Assembly: GCA_963774945.1 (NCBI GenBank)
Contig: CAVZHA010000015.1
Span: 186,001-250,000, forward strand
DNA: 64,000 bases
From: Trebonia sp963774945
Lineage (GTDB): Bacteria; Actinomycetota; Actinomycetes; Streptosporangiales; Streptosporangiaceae
Direction: 5' to 3'
Shown: in pieces, positions 43,192 through 51,883 of the stretch
How positions within the stretch are numbered: the first letter of the stretch is position 1
Layout of the letters: every line of letters starts with the position of its first letter
Made by a program: the position numbers and the translations under genes
Notes under the pieces: generated by a model
Seen by the model: only the letters and a program-made list of their open reading frames with translations
Database searches by the model: none
Told to the model about the DNA's origin: nothing

Positions 43192-43761
43192 TCACCGGGC
43201 CTTGCCGTCCCAGAAAAGGGACCGCGAGTCAAGCTGCAGCGGGCGCGCGTAGGACAGGTCCCCGCTGTCCCACGCGCCCTTGGGGAAGGTCTGGCTGATC
43301 ACGTTCTCCGGCCACTTCGAGTCGCCCTCGACTTCCACCTCGATCGTGGTGCGACGGACCAGGATCCGCCACTGCCCGTCCCGTCGCTCCAGCCGGTCGA
43401 GGTAGCGGCCGCTGACGAACTTGGCCCGACCGGGTGCGGACCGGGGCAGCAGTGCCCCGATCACGTAGCTCTCGCAGTGCGCCGTATCGCCGTCGATCTC
43501 ACACGTGTGATTGGTGATGTTGTGCATGTGGAGGAGGTAACCGGCCGTGTGGACGGTGTTCGCCCAGCTCCCGTATTCGGGCCCTGGGGTGACGAACTGG
43601 CCGTGCTCATCGACGCCGTCGTCCCAGAAGCAGCTGTTCATCAGCTCGGCGTCGTGACGATCGTGGCCGCGGGCGTGGCGCATGACCACGTCGAGGATGG
43701 CCTGGCGGTCCTTGAGGTACTGCACGTCAGCTAGGAGCGTCTGCAGTTGGTCGTCGGTCAT
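43192..43761 (-). CDS. SnoaL-like / NTF2-fold protein
   Basis: 189 residues from ATG 43761 (MTDDQLQTLLADVQYLKDRQ). It has the SnoaL_4 pattern: AILDVVMRHARGHDRHDAEL, MNSCFWDDGVDEHGQF, then HMHNITNHTCEIDGDTAHCE and GRYLDRLERRDGQWRI. Such proteins include hydratases, isomerases and dehydratases of polyketide, steroid and terpenoid pathways. The start overlaps the SDR stop by 4 bp (ATGA), so the two genes are co-translated. Confidence 0.88.
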   Translation of the reverse strand: MTDDQLQTLLADVQYLKDRQAILDVVMRHARGHDRHDAELMNSCFWDDGVDEHGQFVTPGPEYGSWANTVHTAGYLLHMHNITNHTCEIDGDTAHCESYVIGALLPRSAPGRAKFVSGRYLDRLERRDGQWRILVRRTTIEVEVEGDSKWPENVISQTFPKGAWDSGDLSYARPLQLDSRSLFWDGKAR

Positions 43762-44630
43762 CGTCGGATCCTTCCGTGATAGGTGGCTGGCTGCACCGAC
43801 ATCAAGTCGCGGACCGACGGCGGGTGCCGGCCATCCCGATCGCTGATCCCGTACTCCTCCGCCACTTCCGCGCCGATGAGGGTGCGTCCGCTGACGGCGA
43901 GGACGTCCGGGTCGGCCGCCAGCGCGGCGATGACATGACCGGTGAACTCGGGCGTTTCCGCGATGTCGTCGAGGTAGGCGAACTCGGGTCCGCTGTCGAT
44001 GATCTGCTGCAGCCGCTCGGTCAGCACGGCGCCCATCCAGATCGAGACCGCGGTGACGCCGAACGGCCGGAAGTCGACCGCCATGTCGGCGGCGAACTTG
44101 TCCATGCCCGCCTTGTGCGCGCCGTAGGCCGCCCCGTACTGGTAGCGCACGGCGCCCGGGGCCGATGTGAACACCACCAGCCCGCGACCGGTCTCGACCA
44201 GCAGCGGCGCCGCGTAGTAGCTGGCGACGAGGCCGCTGCGGAGGCCGACCTCGAGCAGGTCGACGCTGGCGGCCAGCGGCTTCTCCCAGAACGGCAGCGG
44301 GCTCTGCAACTCGTCGTGGATCAGGGCGGCGTTGTTGACGAGAATGTCGAGACGGCCCTCCTCCTCGCGAACTCGCGCGAACAGCGCCTCGACCTCGTCG
44401 TCGTTGCGGTGGTCGACGCAGACCGGCACGCCTTTTCCGCCGGCCGCCGTGACCGCGGCGGCGGTGTCGCCGATCGTGCCGCCCCACGGCGACTCGCCCG
44501 GTCTTTGCGTGCGGCCGGACACGTACACCGTGTAACCGTGGGAGCCGAGCGCGATGGCGATGCCGCGACCGACGCCGCGGCTGCCGCCGGTTACCACGGC
44601 GACGCCTGCCCGCTGCTCGTCGTCGATCAT
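43758..44630 (-). CDS. SDR-family oxidoreductase
   Basis: 290 residues. TGGSRGVGRGIAIALGS loop, ILVNNAALI, TSAPGAVRYQYGAAYGAHKAG with the catalytic Tyr and Lys, and an extended C-terminus. It resembles the DHRS1-type SDR branch. It is overlapped by the SnoaL-like gene downstream and 6 bp from the end of the LLM gene upstream, so it belongs to the leftward operon of the second island. Confidence 0.88.
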   Translation of the reverse strand: MIDDEQRAGVAVVTGGSRGVGRGIAIALGSHGYTVYVSGRTQRPGESPWGGTIGDTAAAVTAAGGKGVPVCVDHRNDDEVEALFARVREEEGRLDILVNNAALIHDELQSPLPFWEKPLAASVDLLEVGLRSGLVASYYAAPLLVETGRGLVVFTSAPGAVRYQYGAAYGAHKAGMDKFAADMAVDFRPFGVTAVSIWMGAVLTERLQQIIDSGPEFAYLDDIAETPEFTGHVIAALAADPDVLAVSGRTLIGAEVAEEYGISDRDGRHPPSVRDLMSVQPATYHGRIRR

Positions 44631-44636
44631 TCGGCA

Positions 44637-45548
44637 TCAGCCTTTGAGGAAGGCGTCCGCGTACCGGTGCAGGGCCTCGACCGTGCGATCGAGGTCGTCG
44701 CCGGGCGGGCGCAGCACGAACGAGTCCACTCCGGCGTCGGCTAGCTGGCCAAGGTGATCACGGTGCTCCTCGGCCGACCCGCACCGCTGGATGAACCCGG
44801 CCTGGGGAGTGTGCACCTGGATGGTCAGCGCGGTCCCTGCGCCGTTGAGCAGCGCCGCCGCCTCGCGGACCTCCCTGATCTGGGCCGCCAGTTCGGCGAC
44901 GGTGGCGATGCCGGGGGTGCGCGATGTCCGCGCCACCTCCGGGCTCACCATCAGCGGGCTCCAGCCCTGGTTGCGGGCGGCGCGGGCGCGGGCGAGGGCG
45001 CTGTTGCCGCCGATCAGCACCGGCGGGCCGCCGGGCTGGGCCGGGGCGGGCAGCGAGGCCACGCCGCGGGCGGTGAAGTGCTTGCCCTGGTAGGCGAACG
45101 GGACCTCGGTCCAGACGCCGCGCAGCACCTCGAGGGACTCGTCGAACAGCTCGTTGCGGGCGCTCATGTCGACGTTGAGCGCGAGGAACTCCGACCGCAG
45201 GTACCCGGTCCCGGCGACCACCGTGAGGCGGCCGCCGGACAGCAGGTCGACCGTGCTCAGCGCCTTGGCCGCCAGGAACGGGTTGTGGTACGGCAGCACC
45301 AGCAGGTAGGTCATCAGCCGCAGCCGGCTGGTCACGGCGGCGCAGAACGCGAGGGCCGAGGTCTGGTCGAGCGACTCGTGCCCGCCCGCGTTGAGCCACT
45401 TGTGCGAGGGGGCGGGGTGCTCGCTGAACGAGATGGCGTCGTAGCCGCACTCCTCGGCCGCCTGGGCGACCCGGGTCAGCCCGGCCGCGGTGACCAGCGC
45501 CGGGTCGTAGCCGACGGTGACAATCGGGTAGTCGACGGTGAACTTCAC
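44637..45548 (-). CDS. LLM-class F420-dependent oxidoreductase
   Basis: 303 residues from GTG 45548, overlapping the preceding stop by 4 bp (GTGA). The luciferase-like TIM barrel shows AAEECGYDAISFSEHPAPSH, VTSRLRLMTYLLVLPYHNPF, LAAKALSTVDLLSGGRLTVV and GTGYLRSEF. These match enzymes that use coenzyme F420 (or FMN) to oxidise or reduce alcohol or enone groups. Two such genes lie in tandem here, next to acyl-CoA dehydrogenases. Confidence 0.9.
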   Translation of the reverse strand: MKFTVDYPIVTVGYDPALVTAAGLTRVAQAAEECGYDAISFSEHPAPSHKWLNAGGHESLDQTSALAFCAAVTSRLRLMTYLLVLPYHNPFLAAKALSTVDLLSGGRLTVVAGTGYLRSEFLALNVDMSARNELFDESLEVLRGVWTEVPFAYQGKHFTARGVASLPAPAQPGGPPVLIGGNSALARARAARNQGWSPLMVSPEVARTSRTPGIATVAELAAQIREVREAAALLNGAGTALTIQVHTPQAGFIQRCGSAEEHRDHLGQLADAGVDSFVLRPPGDDLDRTVEALHRYADAFLKG

Positions 45549-46519
45549 GGCATTCCCTCCAGCAGGGCCAGGCTGGCCAGCGCGTAGCGCTGGCCGCGGC
45601 GCTCGCTGACCATGAAGGACGGCGGGGCGAGGTAGGCGACGTCGCGGGGCAGCGAGTCGCCCCGGCGGGCGAGCGCGGCCCGCGCGTCGGCGGTGCTGCC
45701 GCAGACCGCGATCGCCGCCAGCATGTCGTCGGTCACCGCCCGGCCCATGGCGGTGGTGTCCCGGGCGGCGAAGGCCGCCCGGATGGCGGCGGTCTGGGCG
45801 GTCCAGCCGTGATGCTCGACGTAGGGGTCGTAGGTCTTCACGGTCAGGTAGAAGGCGATCATCCGGCGGGCGTCCATGATCGCGCGCTCGGGGTCCTCGT
45901 CGTCGACGGCGGTGATCACCCAGCCGTGCTCGCGGGGGACGCCCTCGACGCCCTCGCGCTCGCTCTGGGCGGCGCCCTTGGCCAGCGCGGGCCGGACGAC
46001 GTCGTCCCACCAGGCCCTGGTGAACAGGCCGTGGCCGATGATCCCGTCGGCCGTCCGCCCGGCCGCCGACGCCATCAGCTTGTTGAACGCCCCGAGCAGG
46101 ATCGGCGCGTCGATGCGGCCGAGGACCGGCGCGCCGACCACCGCGTCGACCCGGTAGAACTCCCCGTCGTAGCGGACGCGCTGCCCGTTCTCCGCCTGCA
46201 GCCAGGCGCGGACGGCGCCGACCATGTCGGCCATCCGCGCGACGGGCCGGTCGGCCGGGACGCCGAACCAGTCTCGGTTGATCTTGTACGCACCGGAGCC
46301 GAGGCCGAGGAAGACGCGTCCGGGGGCGTGCCGCCAGGCGCCGCGGATGCCGGCCGCGTGCGCGTAGGGGGTGCGGGCGAACGCGTAGGCGATGCCCGGC
46401 CCGACCAGCGACCGCTCCGTCTGCAGCGCCATCTCGGCCAGGGTCGAGTACGCCTCGTGGTCGACGAACTCACCGCTGCAGAACGCGGTGACGCCGGCCG
46501 CCTCGGCCGCGCGGGCCAC
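45545..46519 (-). CDS. LLM-class F420-dependent oxidoreductase, N-terminus unclear
   Basis: 324 residues from GTG 46519: MARAAEAAGVTAFCSGEFVD, GPGIAYAFARTPYAHAAGIR, VFLGLGSGAYKINRDWFGVP, DAPILLGAFNKLMASAAGR. The family's first strand (RYGLPWRGAEVARAAEAAG) is encoded just upstream in the same frame but without a start. An ATG at 46568, overlapping the dehydrogenase stop (ATGA), would reach it if one base near 46545 were removed. A small indel in the sequence is likely. Confidence 0.85.
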   Translation of the reverse strand: MARAAEAAGVTAFCSGEFVDHEAYSTLAEMALQTERSLVGPGIAYAFARTPYAHAAGIRGAWRHAPGRVFLGLGSGAYKINRDWFGVPADRPVARMADMVGAVRAWLQAENGQRVRYDGEFYRVDAVVGAPVLGRIDAPILLGAFNKLMASAAGRTADGIIGHGLFTRAWWDDVVRPALAKGAAQSEREGVEGVPREHGWVITAVDDEDPERAIMDARRMIAFYLTVKTYDPYVEHHGWTAQTAAIRAAFAARDTTAMGRAVTDDMLAAIAVCGSTADARAALARRGDSLPRDVAYLAPPSFMVSERRGQRYALASLALLEGMP

Positions 46520-46564
46520 CTCCGCTCCGCGCCAGGGCAGGCCGTACCGACGGCCTTGCGGAGG

Positions 46565-47752
46565 TCATCGCCTCTCCCTGGGCAGGCCGAGCGCGCGCTC
46601 GGCGACCACGGTCTTGAGCACCTCGTTGGCCCCGCCCGCGATCGTGTAGGCCCGCGCGTAGAGGAAGGCGTCCTGCCACCAGCCGTCGGCGTAGCCGCGG
46701 CCGTCGCCCTCGACCGCCAGGCCGTCGACGCCTTGCAGGCCGACGCCGAACTCGGTCACGGCCAGGTTGACCTCGCTGTAGAAGATCTTGGCGAGCGGGC
46801 CGTCGGCGGCGTCCTCGGTGCCGTTGACGATGCGGGACTGGACGGCCTTGCTCATCACGTCGGTGACGTGGGCGAGAGCGGCGAGCCGGCCGAGGCGCTG
46901 CCGGGTGGCGCTGTCGGCCAGGGCCGGCCGCCCGCCGACGGCGACCGTCGCGGCCAGCGCGAACAGGTCGTCGAGCTGCGCGTGGAGTTCGACCGCGCGG
47001 GCCCCCACCCCGCTGCGCTCGTGGCCGAGGCTGGCGTTGGCGACCCGCCAGCCGTTGTTGACCTCGCCGATCACCCGGTCGGCGGGGACGCGCACGTTGT
47101 CGAGGAAGACCTCGTTGAAGTCGTTGGTCCCGGTGATCTCGCGCAGCGGGCGCACCTCGACGCCGGGGGTCCGCATGTCGAGCGCGAACGCGGTGATGCC
47201 CGCCTGCTTGGCCGCGTCCGGGTCGGTGCGGGCGAGCAGGTAGCCGACATCGGCGTGGTGCCCGTTGGTCGTCCACACCTTCTGCCCGGTGACCACGAAG
47301 TGATCGCCGTCGCGGACTGCGCGGGTCTTCAGGCTGGCCAGGTCGCTGCCCGCGTTCGGCTCGCTGAACAGCTGGCACCACAGATCCTCGCCGGACCGGA
47401 TCCGCGGCAGGTAGTGACGCCGCTGCTGCTCGCTGCCGAAGGCCAGGATGGCGCCCGCCGCCAGCGTCCCGGCCCCGATCTCGCCCCAGGTCCTGGCCCG
47501 GGCGATCTCCTCGGCGACGATGAACGAGTGCTGGACGGAGGCACCGGGCCGCCCGCCGTACTCGACCGGCCACGCCTGCCCGAGGTAGCCCGCCCCGTAC
47601 AGCCGGGCCACCCAGGCGCGCAGCGCCGGCACCTGCCCGGGCTCCGGCGCGCGCACCCCGACGTGCTTGCGCGGTCCAGGCCCGTGCCGGGCGATGAAGT
47701 CCCGGACCTCGGCCCGGTAGTCCTCCAGTTCGGGGCGGTAGTCAAAACGCAT
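46565..47752 (-). CDS. Acyl-CoA dehydrogenase
   Basis: 395 residues: LWCQLFSEPNAGSDLASLKT (substrate loop), FVVTGQKVWTTNGHHADVGY, and the C-terminal TIAGGANEVLKTVVAERALG. The usual catalytic Glu region is shifted, as in FadE-type actinobacterial enzymes that work as heteromers on steroid or branched substrates. It is the third of three adjacent ACAD genes, in the same leftward operon, separated by 22 bp from the next. Confidence 0.92.
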   Translation of the reverse strand: MRFDYRPELEDYRAEVRDFIARHGPGPRKHVGVRAPEPGQVPALRAWVARLYGAGYLGQAWPVEYGGRPGASVQHSFIVAEEIARARTWGEIGAGTLAAGAILAFGSEQQRRHYLPRIRSGEDLWCQLFSEPNAGSDLASLKTRAVRDGDHFVVTGQKVWTTNGHHADVGYLLARTDPDAAKQAGITAFALDMRTPGVEVRPLREITGTNDFNEVFLDNVRVPADRVIGEVNNGWRVANASLGHERSGVGARAVELHAQLDDLFALAATVAVGGRPALADSATRQRLGRLAALAHVTDVMSKAVQSRIVNGTEDAADGPLAKIFYSEVNLAVTEFGVGLQGVDGLAVEGDGRGYADGWWQDAFLYARAYTIAGGANEVLKTVVAERALGLPRERR

Positions 47753-47774
47753 CGGCGTCTCCTGGTCGGGCCGG

Positions 47775-48977
47775 TCAGCGGGCGGGCATTCCGGGGTCGT
47801 GGGGCAGCCCGAGCACCTGCTCGGCGACGGTGTTGAGCTGGATTTCCCTGGTTCCCGCGCCGATGGTGGAGGACCGGGTCCGCAGGAAGCCGAGCAGCCA
47901 CCGGGATCGCTGCACCGACTGCGGCGCGGTCTTGCCGAGCAGGCCCGCCGGGCCGAGCATATCGACCGCGAACTCGTGGATGTCCTGCTCGAACGCGGTG
48001 ATCAGCAGTCGCGAGACCGACGAGGCGGCGCCGGCCTCGCCGGTGGCGAGGATGCCGGCGATCGTGCGCTGGGCGTTGTAGCGGATGATGCGGACCCGGA
48101 TCTCGAGATCGACCAGCCGGTCACGGACCAGCGGGTCGGCGAGCTGGCCGCGTTCGCGGGCGAGCTCCTCGAGCTCGGTCAGCACCCGGCGGTACATCGC
48201 CGCCTGGTTCAGGGCGCCGGCCGCGCGCTCGTGCCCGAGGCTGGTGCGCGCCAGCGGCCAGCCGCCGTTCTCCTCGCCGATCCGGTCGGCGGCCGGCACC
48301 CGGACGTCGTCGAAGAACACCTCCGCGAACAGGTGCCCTCCGGTGAGGTCACGCAGCGGCCGGACCTGCACGCCCGGTGCGTGCGCGTCGATGACCAGGT
48401 AGCTGATGCCCTTCTGCCTGCTTTCCCTGGTTCCGGTCCTGACCAGGGCGAAGAAGACGTCGGCGTCGCCGGCGTGCGACGTCCAGACCTTCTGGCCGTT
48501 GACGACGTACTCGGCTCCGTCACCATCACCGTCGCGGCGGGCGGTGGTGCGCAGGCTGGGCAGGTCCGAGCCCGCTTCCGGCTCCGAGTAGCCCTGGGCC
48601 CAGACCATGTCGCCGCGGAGCATGGCCGGCAGCCAGCGGCGCTGCTGCTCGGGGGTGCCGTACTTGATGATCGTGGGGGCGGCGATGTTGAGGCCGGTGC
48701 CGAGCGGACCCGGTACCCGGGCGCGGGCGAGCTCCTCCTGGTAGATCACCTGGCGCGCGAACGGCAGCTCCATGCCGCCGAACTCGGCGGGCCAGCCGGG
48801 ACCGGCGTAGCCGTTGTCGAACAGGGTCGCCAGCCACGCCTTGGTCCAGGCGACCCGCTCGCGCGGGTCTTTCGGCTTGCCTCCCGGGTGACGCGCGGTG
48901 AAGAACTCGCGCAGCCGGGCGCGGAAGGCGTCATCGGTCTCGGCCACGGATACCGGTGCCTGTCGTTCCAGCGTCAT
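47775..48977 (-). CDS. Acyl-CoA dehydrogenase
   Basis: 400 residues: VWAQGYSEPEAGSDLPSLRT, YVVNGQKVWTSHAGDADVFF, AEVFFDDVRVPAADRIGEEN, and the C-terminal SSTIGAGTREIQLNTVAEQV. It is a standard ACAD of the FadE type that introduces an alpha-beta double bond with FAD. Only 9 bp separate it from the next ACAD gene, which suggests the products pair into a heterotetramer; this is inference from operon structure. Confidence 0.92.
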   Translation of the reverse strand: MTLERQAPVSVAETDDAFRARLREFFTARHPGGKPKDPRERVAWTKAWLATLFDNGYAGPGWPAEFGGMELPFARQVIYQEELARARVPGPLGTGLNIAAPTIIKYGTPEQQRRWLPAMLRGDMVWAQGYSEPEAGSDLPSLRTTARRDGDGDGAEYVVNGQKVWTSHAGDADVFFALVRTGTRESRQKGISYLVIDAHAPGVQVRPLRDLTGGHLFAEVFFDDVRVPAADRIGEENGGWPLARTSLGHERAAGALNQAAMYRRVLTELEELARERGQLADPLVRDRLVDLEIRVRIIRYNAQRTIAGILATGEAGAASSVSRLLITAFEQDIHEFAVDMLGPAGLLGKTAPQSVQRSRWLLGFLRTRSSTIGAGTREIQLNTVAEQVLGLPHDPGMPAR

Positions 48978-48986
48978 CGTCGTCCC

Positions 48987-50102
48987 TCAGATCCCGGCCA
49001 GTGCGGCCAGCCGGGCGCGCTGCCGCGCGGGCGGGCCGAGGAAGAGCTCGGACGACTTCGCGCGCCGCAGGTACAGGTGCGCGTCGTGCTCCCAGGTGTA
49101 GCCGATACCGCCGTGGATCTGGATGCACTCCTTGGCGGCGTGGGTGAAGGCGGCCGAACAGTGGACGTAGGCGACGGCCGCCGCGAGCGACGCGTCGGGG
49201 TCGCGGGCGGCCAGCGCCGCCGTCGCCTCGGCGACCGCGGACCGGCCGCTCTCGACCTCGAGGAACACGGTGGCGCACTTGTGCTTGACGGCCTGGAACG
49301 AGCCGATCGGGCGGCCGAACTGGTGGCGGACCTTGGCGTACTCGACCGACAGGTCCAGGCAGCGGGCGGCGCCGCCGAGTTGCTCGGCCGCCAGACCGGC
49401 GAGGGCCAGGTCGGTCACCTCCGACAGCCAGCCGGCGGTGTCCCGGCCGGCGCCGACGCGGACCGCCCTGGCGTCGCGCAGGGTGACGGACGCGAGCGGG
49501 CGGGTCAGGTCGAGGGCGTCGAGCCGGGCCCGGTCGACCCCCGGGTCGTCGCCCTCGACCGCGAAGACCCCGTGCCCGCCGGGCATCCGCGCGACCACCA
49601 GCAGCAGGTCGGCGGTGTGGCCGTCGACGACGTAGAGCTTGCCGCCGTTGACCGTCCAGCCGTCTCCGGCCGGCTCGGCGGCCGTCGTGAGGTCGGCCAG
49701 GTCCCACGATCCGGATTCCTCCGCGACCGCCAGGGCGGCGGTGAGCGAGCCGTCGGCGATGCCGGGCAGCCACCGCGCCATCGCGCCCTCGTCACCGGAG
49801 GCGGCCAGGGCCTGCCCGGCCAGCACGACGGTGGAGAAGTACGGCGCGACCAGCAGGGCCCGGCCCATCTCCTCGAGCACGAGGCCGAGCTCGACCGGCC
49901 CGTAGCCCGCTCCGCCGTAGCGGACGGGCACCGCGATGCCGGACAGCCCGAGCTGTCCGGTCAGCATCGCCCACATCTCGGGATCGCGCCCCTCCCCCGC
50001 CTCGATCAGGCGGCGGACCTCACCACTGGGCGACCGCTGCCGGAGGAACTCGCGGACGACCCGTCGCAGGTCGTCGTGCTCCTGGCTATCGCCACCGCTC
50101 AT
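48987..50102 (-). CDS. Acyl-CoA dehydrogenase, shorter partner type
   Basis: 371 residues. The middle domain is weakly conserved (ALAVAEESGSWDLADLTTAA lacks the MTEPxAGS pattern), while the C-terminal half has RHQFGRPIGSFQAVKHKCA and IQIHGGIGYTWEHDAHLYLR. Such members are usually the second subunit of heteromeric ACADs (FadE26/27-like). It is promoter-proximal and divergent from an SDR; the AT-rich box at 50146-50160 lies between. Confidence 0.9.
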   Translation of the reverse strand: MSGGDSQEHDDLRRVVREFLRQRSPSGEVRRLIEAGEGRDPEMWAMLTGQLGLSGIAVPVRYGGAGYGPVELGLVLEEMGRALLVAPYFSTVVLAGQALAASGDEGAMARWLPGIADGSLTAALAVAEESGSWDLADLTTAAEPAGDGWTVNGGKLYVVDGHTADLLLVVARMPGGHGVFAVEGDDPGVDRARLDALDLTRPLASVTLRDARAVRVGAGRDTAGWLSEVTDLALAGLAAEQLGGAARCLDLSVEYAKVRHQFGRPIGSFQAVKHKCATVFLEVESGRSAVAEATAALAARDPDASLAAAVAYVHCSAAFTHAAKECIQIHGGIGYTWEHDAHLYLRRAKSSELFLGPPARQRARLAALAGI

Positions 50103-50145
50103 CGCGCGCCCTCGCCTCGAACTCTCACCAAACGTAAGTATAGTG

Positions 50146-50160
50146 CAATTATTAAACTAT
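50146..50160. promoter_or_regulatory. AT-rich box CAATTATTAAACTAT in divergent promoter
   Basis: It matches CAATAAGTAAACTAT at 55114-55128 at 13 of 15 positions. TATAGT at 50140-50145 faces the ACTAT end in inverted orientation. It lies 44 bp from the ACAD start and 57 bp from the SDR start. A FadR-type GntR regulator gene is 0.9 kb away and is a possible ligand. Confidence 0.45.
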
Positions 50161-50216
50161 GATAGCTTCATCGAGGGCGACCGTACACGGGTCCGCCTCG
50201 AGTCGAAAGGCACAAG

Positions 50217-50996
50217 ATGGACATCACCGGAGCAGTGGCGCTCATCGCCGGCGGTGGCGGCGGGTTCGGCGCGGCGACCGCCCGGCGGCTGCACGCGGCC
50301 GGCGCGCGGGTCGTCGTCAGCGACCTCGACGAGGCCAAGGGCAAGGCGGTGGCGGACGAACTCGGTGAAGGCTCCGTGTTCGTGCAGACCGACGTGACCG
50401 ACGCCGGCAGCGTTCAGCGGGCCATCGACGCGGCCGCCGAACTCGGCCCGCTCCGCATCGCGGTGGTCGCGCACGGCGGGGGCGGCGGCCCGCGCACCCT
50501 CGACAAGGAGAGCCTGCCGGCCCCGCTGGAGTCGTTCACCAAGGTGGTCGACATCTTCCTGGCCGCTACCTACAACATCGACCGGCTCGCCGCGGCCGCC
50601 ATCGCCAAGGCCGAGCCGCTCGCGCACGGCGAGCGCGGTGTCATCATCAACACCGCCTCGATCGCCGCCTATGACGGCACGATCGGCCAGGCCGCCTACG
50701 CGGCGGCCAAGGGCGGCATCGTCTCGATGACGCTCCCGCTCGCCCGCGACCTTGCCCCGGTCGGGATCCGGGTGGTGACGATTGCGCCGGGCACGTTCCT
50801 CACGCCCGCGTTCCGCGACGCCGACCCGGAGCAACTCGACGCCTACTGGGGCGCGGCGGTACCGTTTCCCAAGCGCATGGGCCGGGCCGACGAGTACGCC
50901 AAGCTGGCCCTGCACATCGCCGACAACGTGTACCTCAACGGCGAGACAATCCGCCTCGACGGGGCGCTGCGCTTCACCCCGAAGGGGGCCAGGTAA
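50217..50996 (+). CDS. SDR oxidoreductase, 3-hydroxyacyl-CoA dehydrogenase type II-like
   Basis: 259 residues: ALIAGGGGGFGAATARRLHA loop, the long NTASIAAYDGTIGQAAYAAA segment with YxxxK, and PFPKRMGRADEYAKLALHIA at the end, as in HSD10-type 3-hydroxyacyl-CoA dehydrogenases. The role fits the third beta-oxidation step. It is divergent from the three-ACAD operon. Confidence 0.9.
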   Translation: MDITGAVALIAGGGGGFGAATARRLHAAGARVVVSDLDEAKGKAVADELGEGSVFVQTDVTDAGSVQRAIDAAAELGPLRIAVVAHGGGGGPRTLDKESLPAPLESFTKVVDIFLAATYNIDRLAAAAIAKAEPLAHGERGVIINTASIAAYDGTIGQAAYAAAKGGIVSMTLPLARDLAPVGIRVVTIAPGTFLTPAFRDADPEQLDAYWGAAVPFPKRMGRADEYAKLALHIADNVYLNGETIRLDGALRFTPKGAR

Positions 50997-51064
50997 TAAA
51001 GAAGCCACGTAGCGGCTCCGGCGCGGCAACGCAATTAATCTATTGGGTTCGTTATTTTAAAGTA

Positions 51065-51883
51065 GTGACAGATATGATTAACGGTATGACAACGGTAAGC
51101 AGTCCGGGGGCCCAGATCGGGACGGTTATGCGGGCCCCCAAGACCGGCGAGCTCATCGCCACCCACCTGCGGCGCCAGATCGTGCGCGGCGAGCTGCTGC
51201 CGGGCGAGACGCTGCCCGCGGAGAGCCAGCTCATGGAGCAGTACGGGGTGTCGCGGCCGACCCTGCGGGAGGCGTTCCGCATCCTGGAATCCGAGACGCT
51301 CATCAGCGTCCGCCGCGGCAGCCGCGGCGGCGCCCGGGTCGTCGCCCCGGAGGCCTCGGTCGCCGCCCGCTACGTCGGCCTGCTGCTGCAGATTCAGGGC
51401 GCCACCATCAACGACGTCTACGAGGCGCGGATGATCTCCGAGCCCCCGTGCGCGCGGATGCTCGCGCAGCGGCGCACCGACGAGGACATCGACAAGCTGA
51501 CCGCGGTCGTCGACGAGCTCAAGGCCGAGGTAGCGGCGCGCAAGCCGTTCATTCCCGACCCGTACGTCTGGTCGAGGCTGACCTACCGCTTCCACGAGCT
51601 GATCCTCGAGGGCTGCGGCAACAAGACGATGGCCGTGCAGGGCGCCGTGCTGCAGGACATCGTCGCCACCCACCTGCGCACCAAGATCGCCCGACGGGAC
51701 GACTCCGACACCGACGAGCGGTTCCAGCTCGTCATCCGCTCCTACACGAAGCTCATCAGCCTGGTCAAGGCCGGGAACGCGGCCGGCGCCGAGAAGCACT
51801 GGCGCTCGCACATGGAGGGCGCCGCGACCTACCTGCTCAAGGACGACCTCAGGACCAAGCCGGTCGTCGACCTGTTCGACTGA
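51065..51883 (+). CDS. GntR-family regulator, FadR/FCD type
   Basis: About 265-272 residues depending on start (GTG 51065, ATG 51074 or ATG 51086). The winged helix reads LPAESQLMEQYGVSRPTLRE, then AFRILESETLISVRRGSRGG. The C-terminal all-helical FCD domain has RFHELILEGCGNKTMAVQG, with a metal-binding-like His. It probably senses an acyl-CoA or carboxylic acid and controls the island. The next gene starts on its stop codon (TGATG), so the regulator is co-transcribed with a crotonase. Confidence 0.9.
   Translation: MTDMINGMTTVSSPGAQIGTVMRAPKTGELIATHLRRQIVRGELLPGETLPAESQLMEQYGVSRPTLREAFRILESETLISVRRGSRGGARVVAPEASVAARYVGLLLQIQGATINDVYEARMISEPPCARMLAQRRTDEDIDKLTAVVDELKAEVAARKPFIPDPYVWSRLTYRFHELILEGCGNKTMAVQGAVLQDIVATHLRTKIARRDDSDTDERFQLVIRSYTKLISLVKAGNAAGAEKHWRSHMEGAATYLLKDDLRTKPVVDLFD

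Noticed and set aside
47799..50162. 787-codon plus-strand frame
   Set aside because: It is antisense to two acyl-CoA dehydrogenases with full motifs; no start signal or family pattern.
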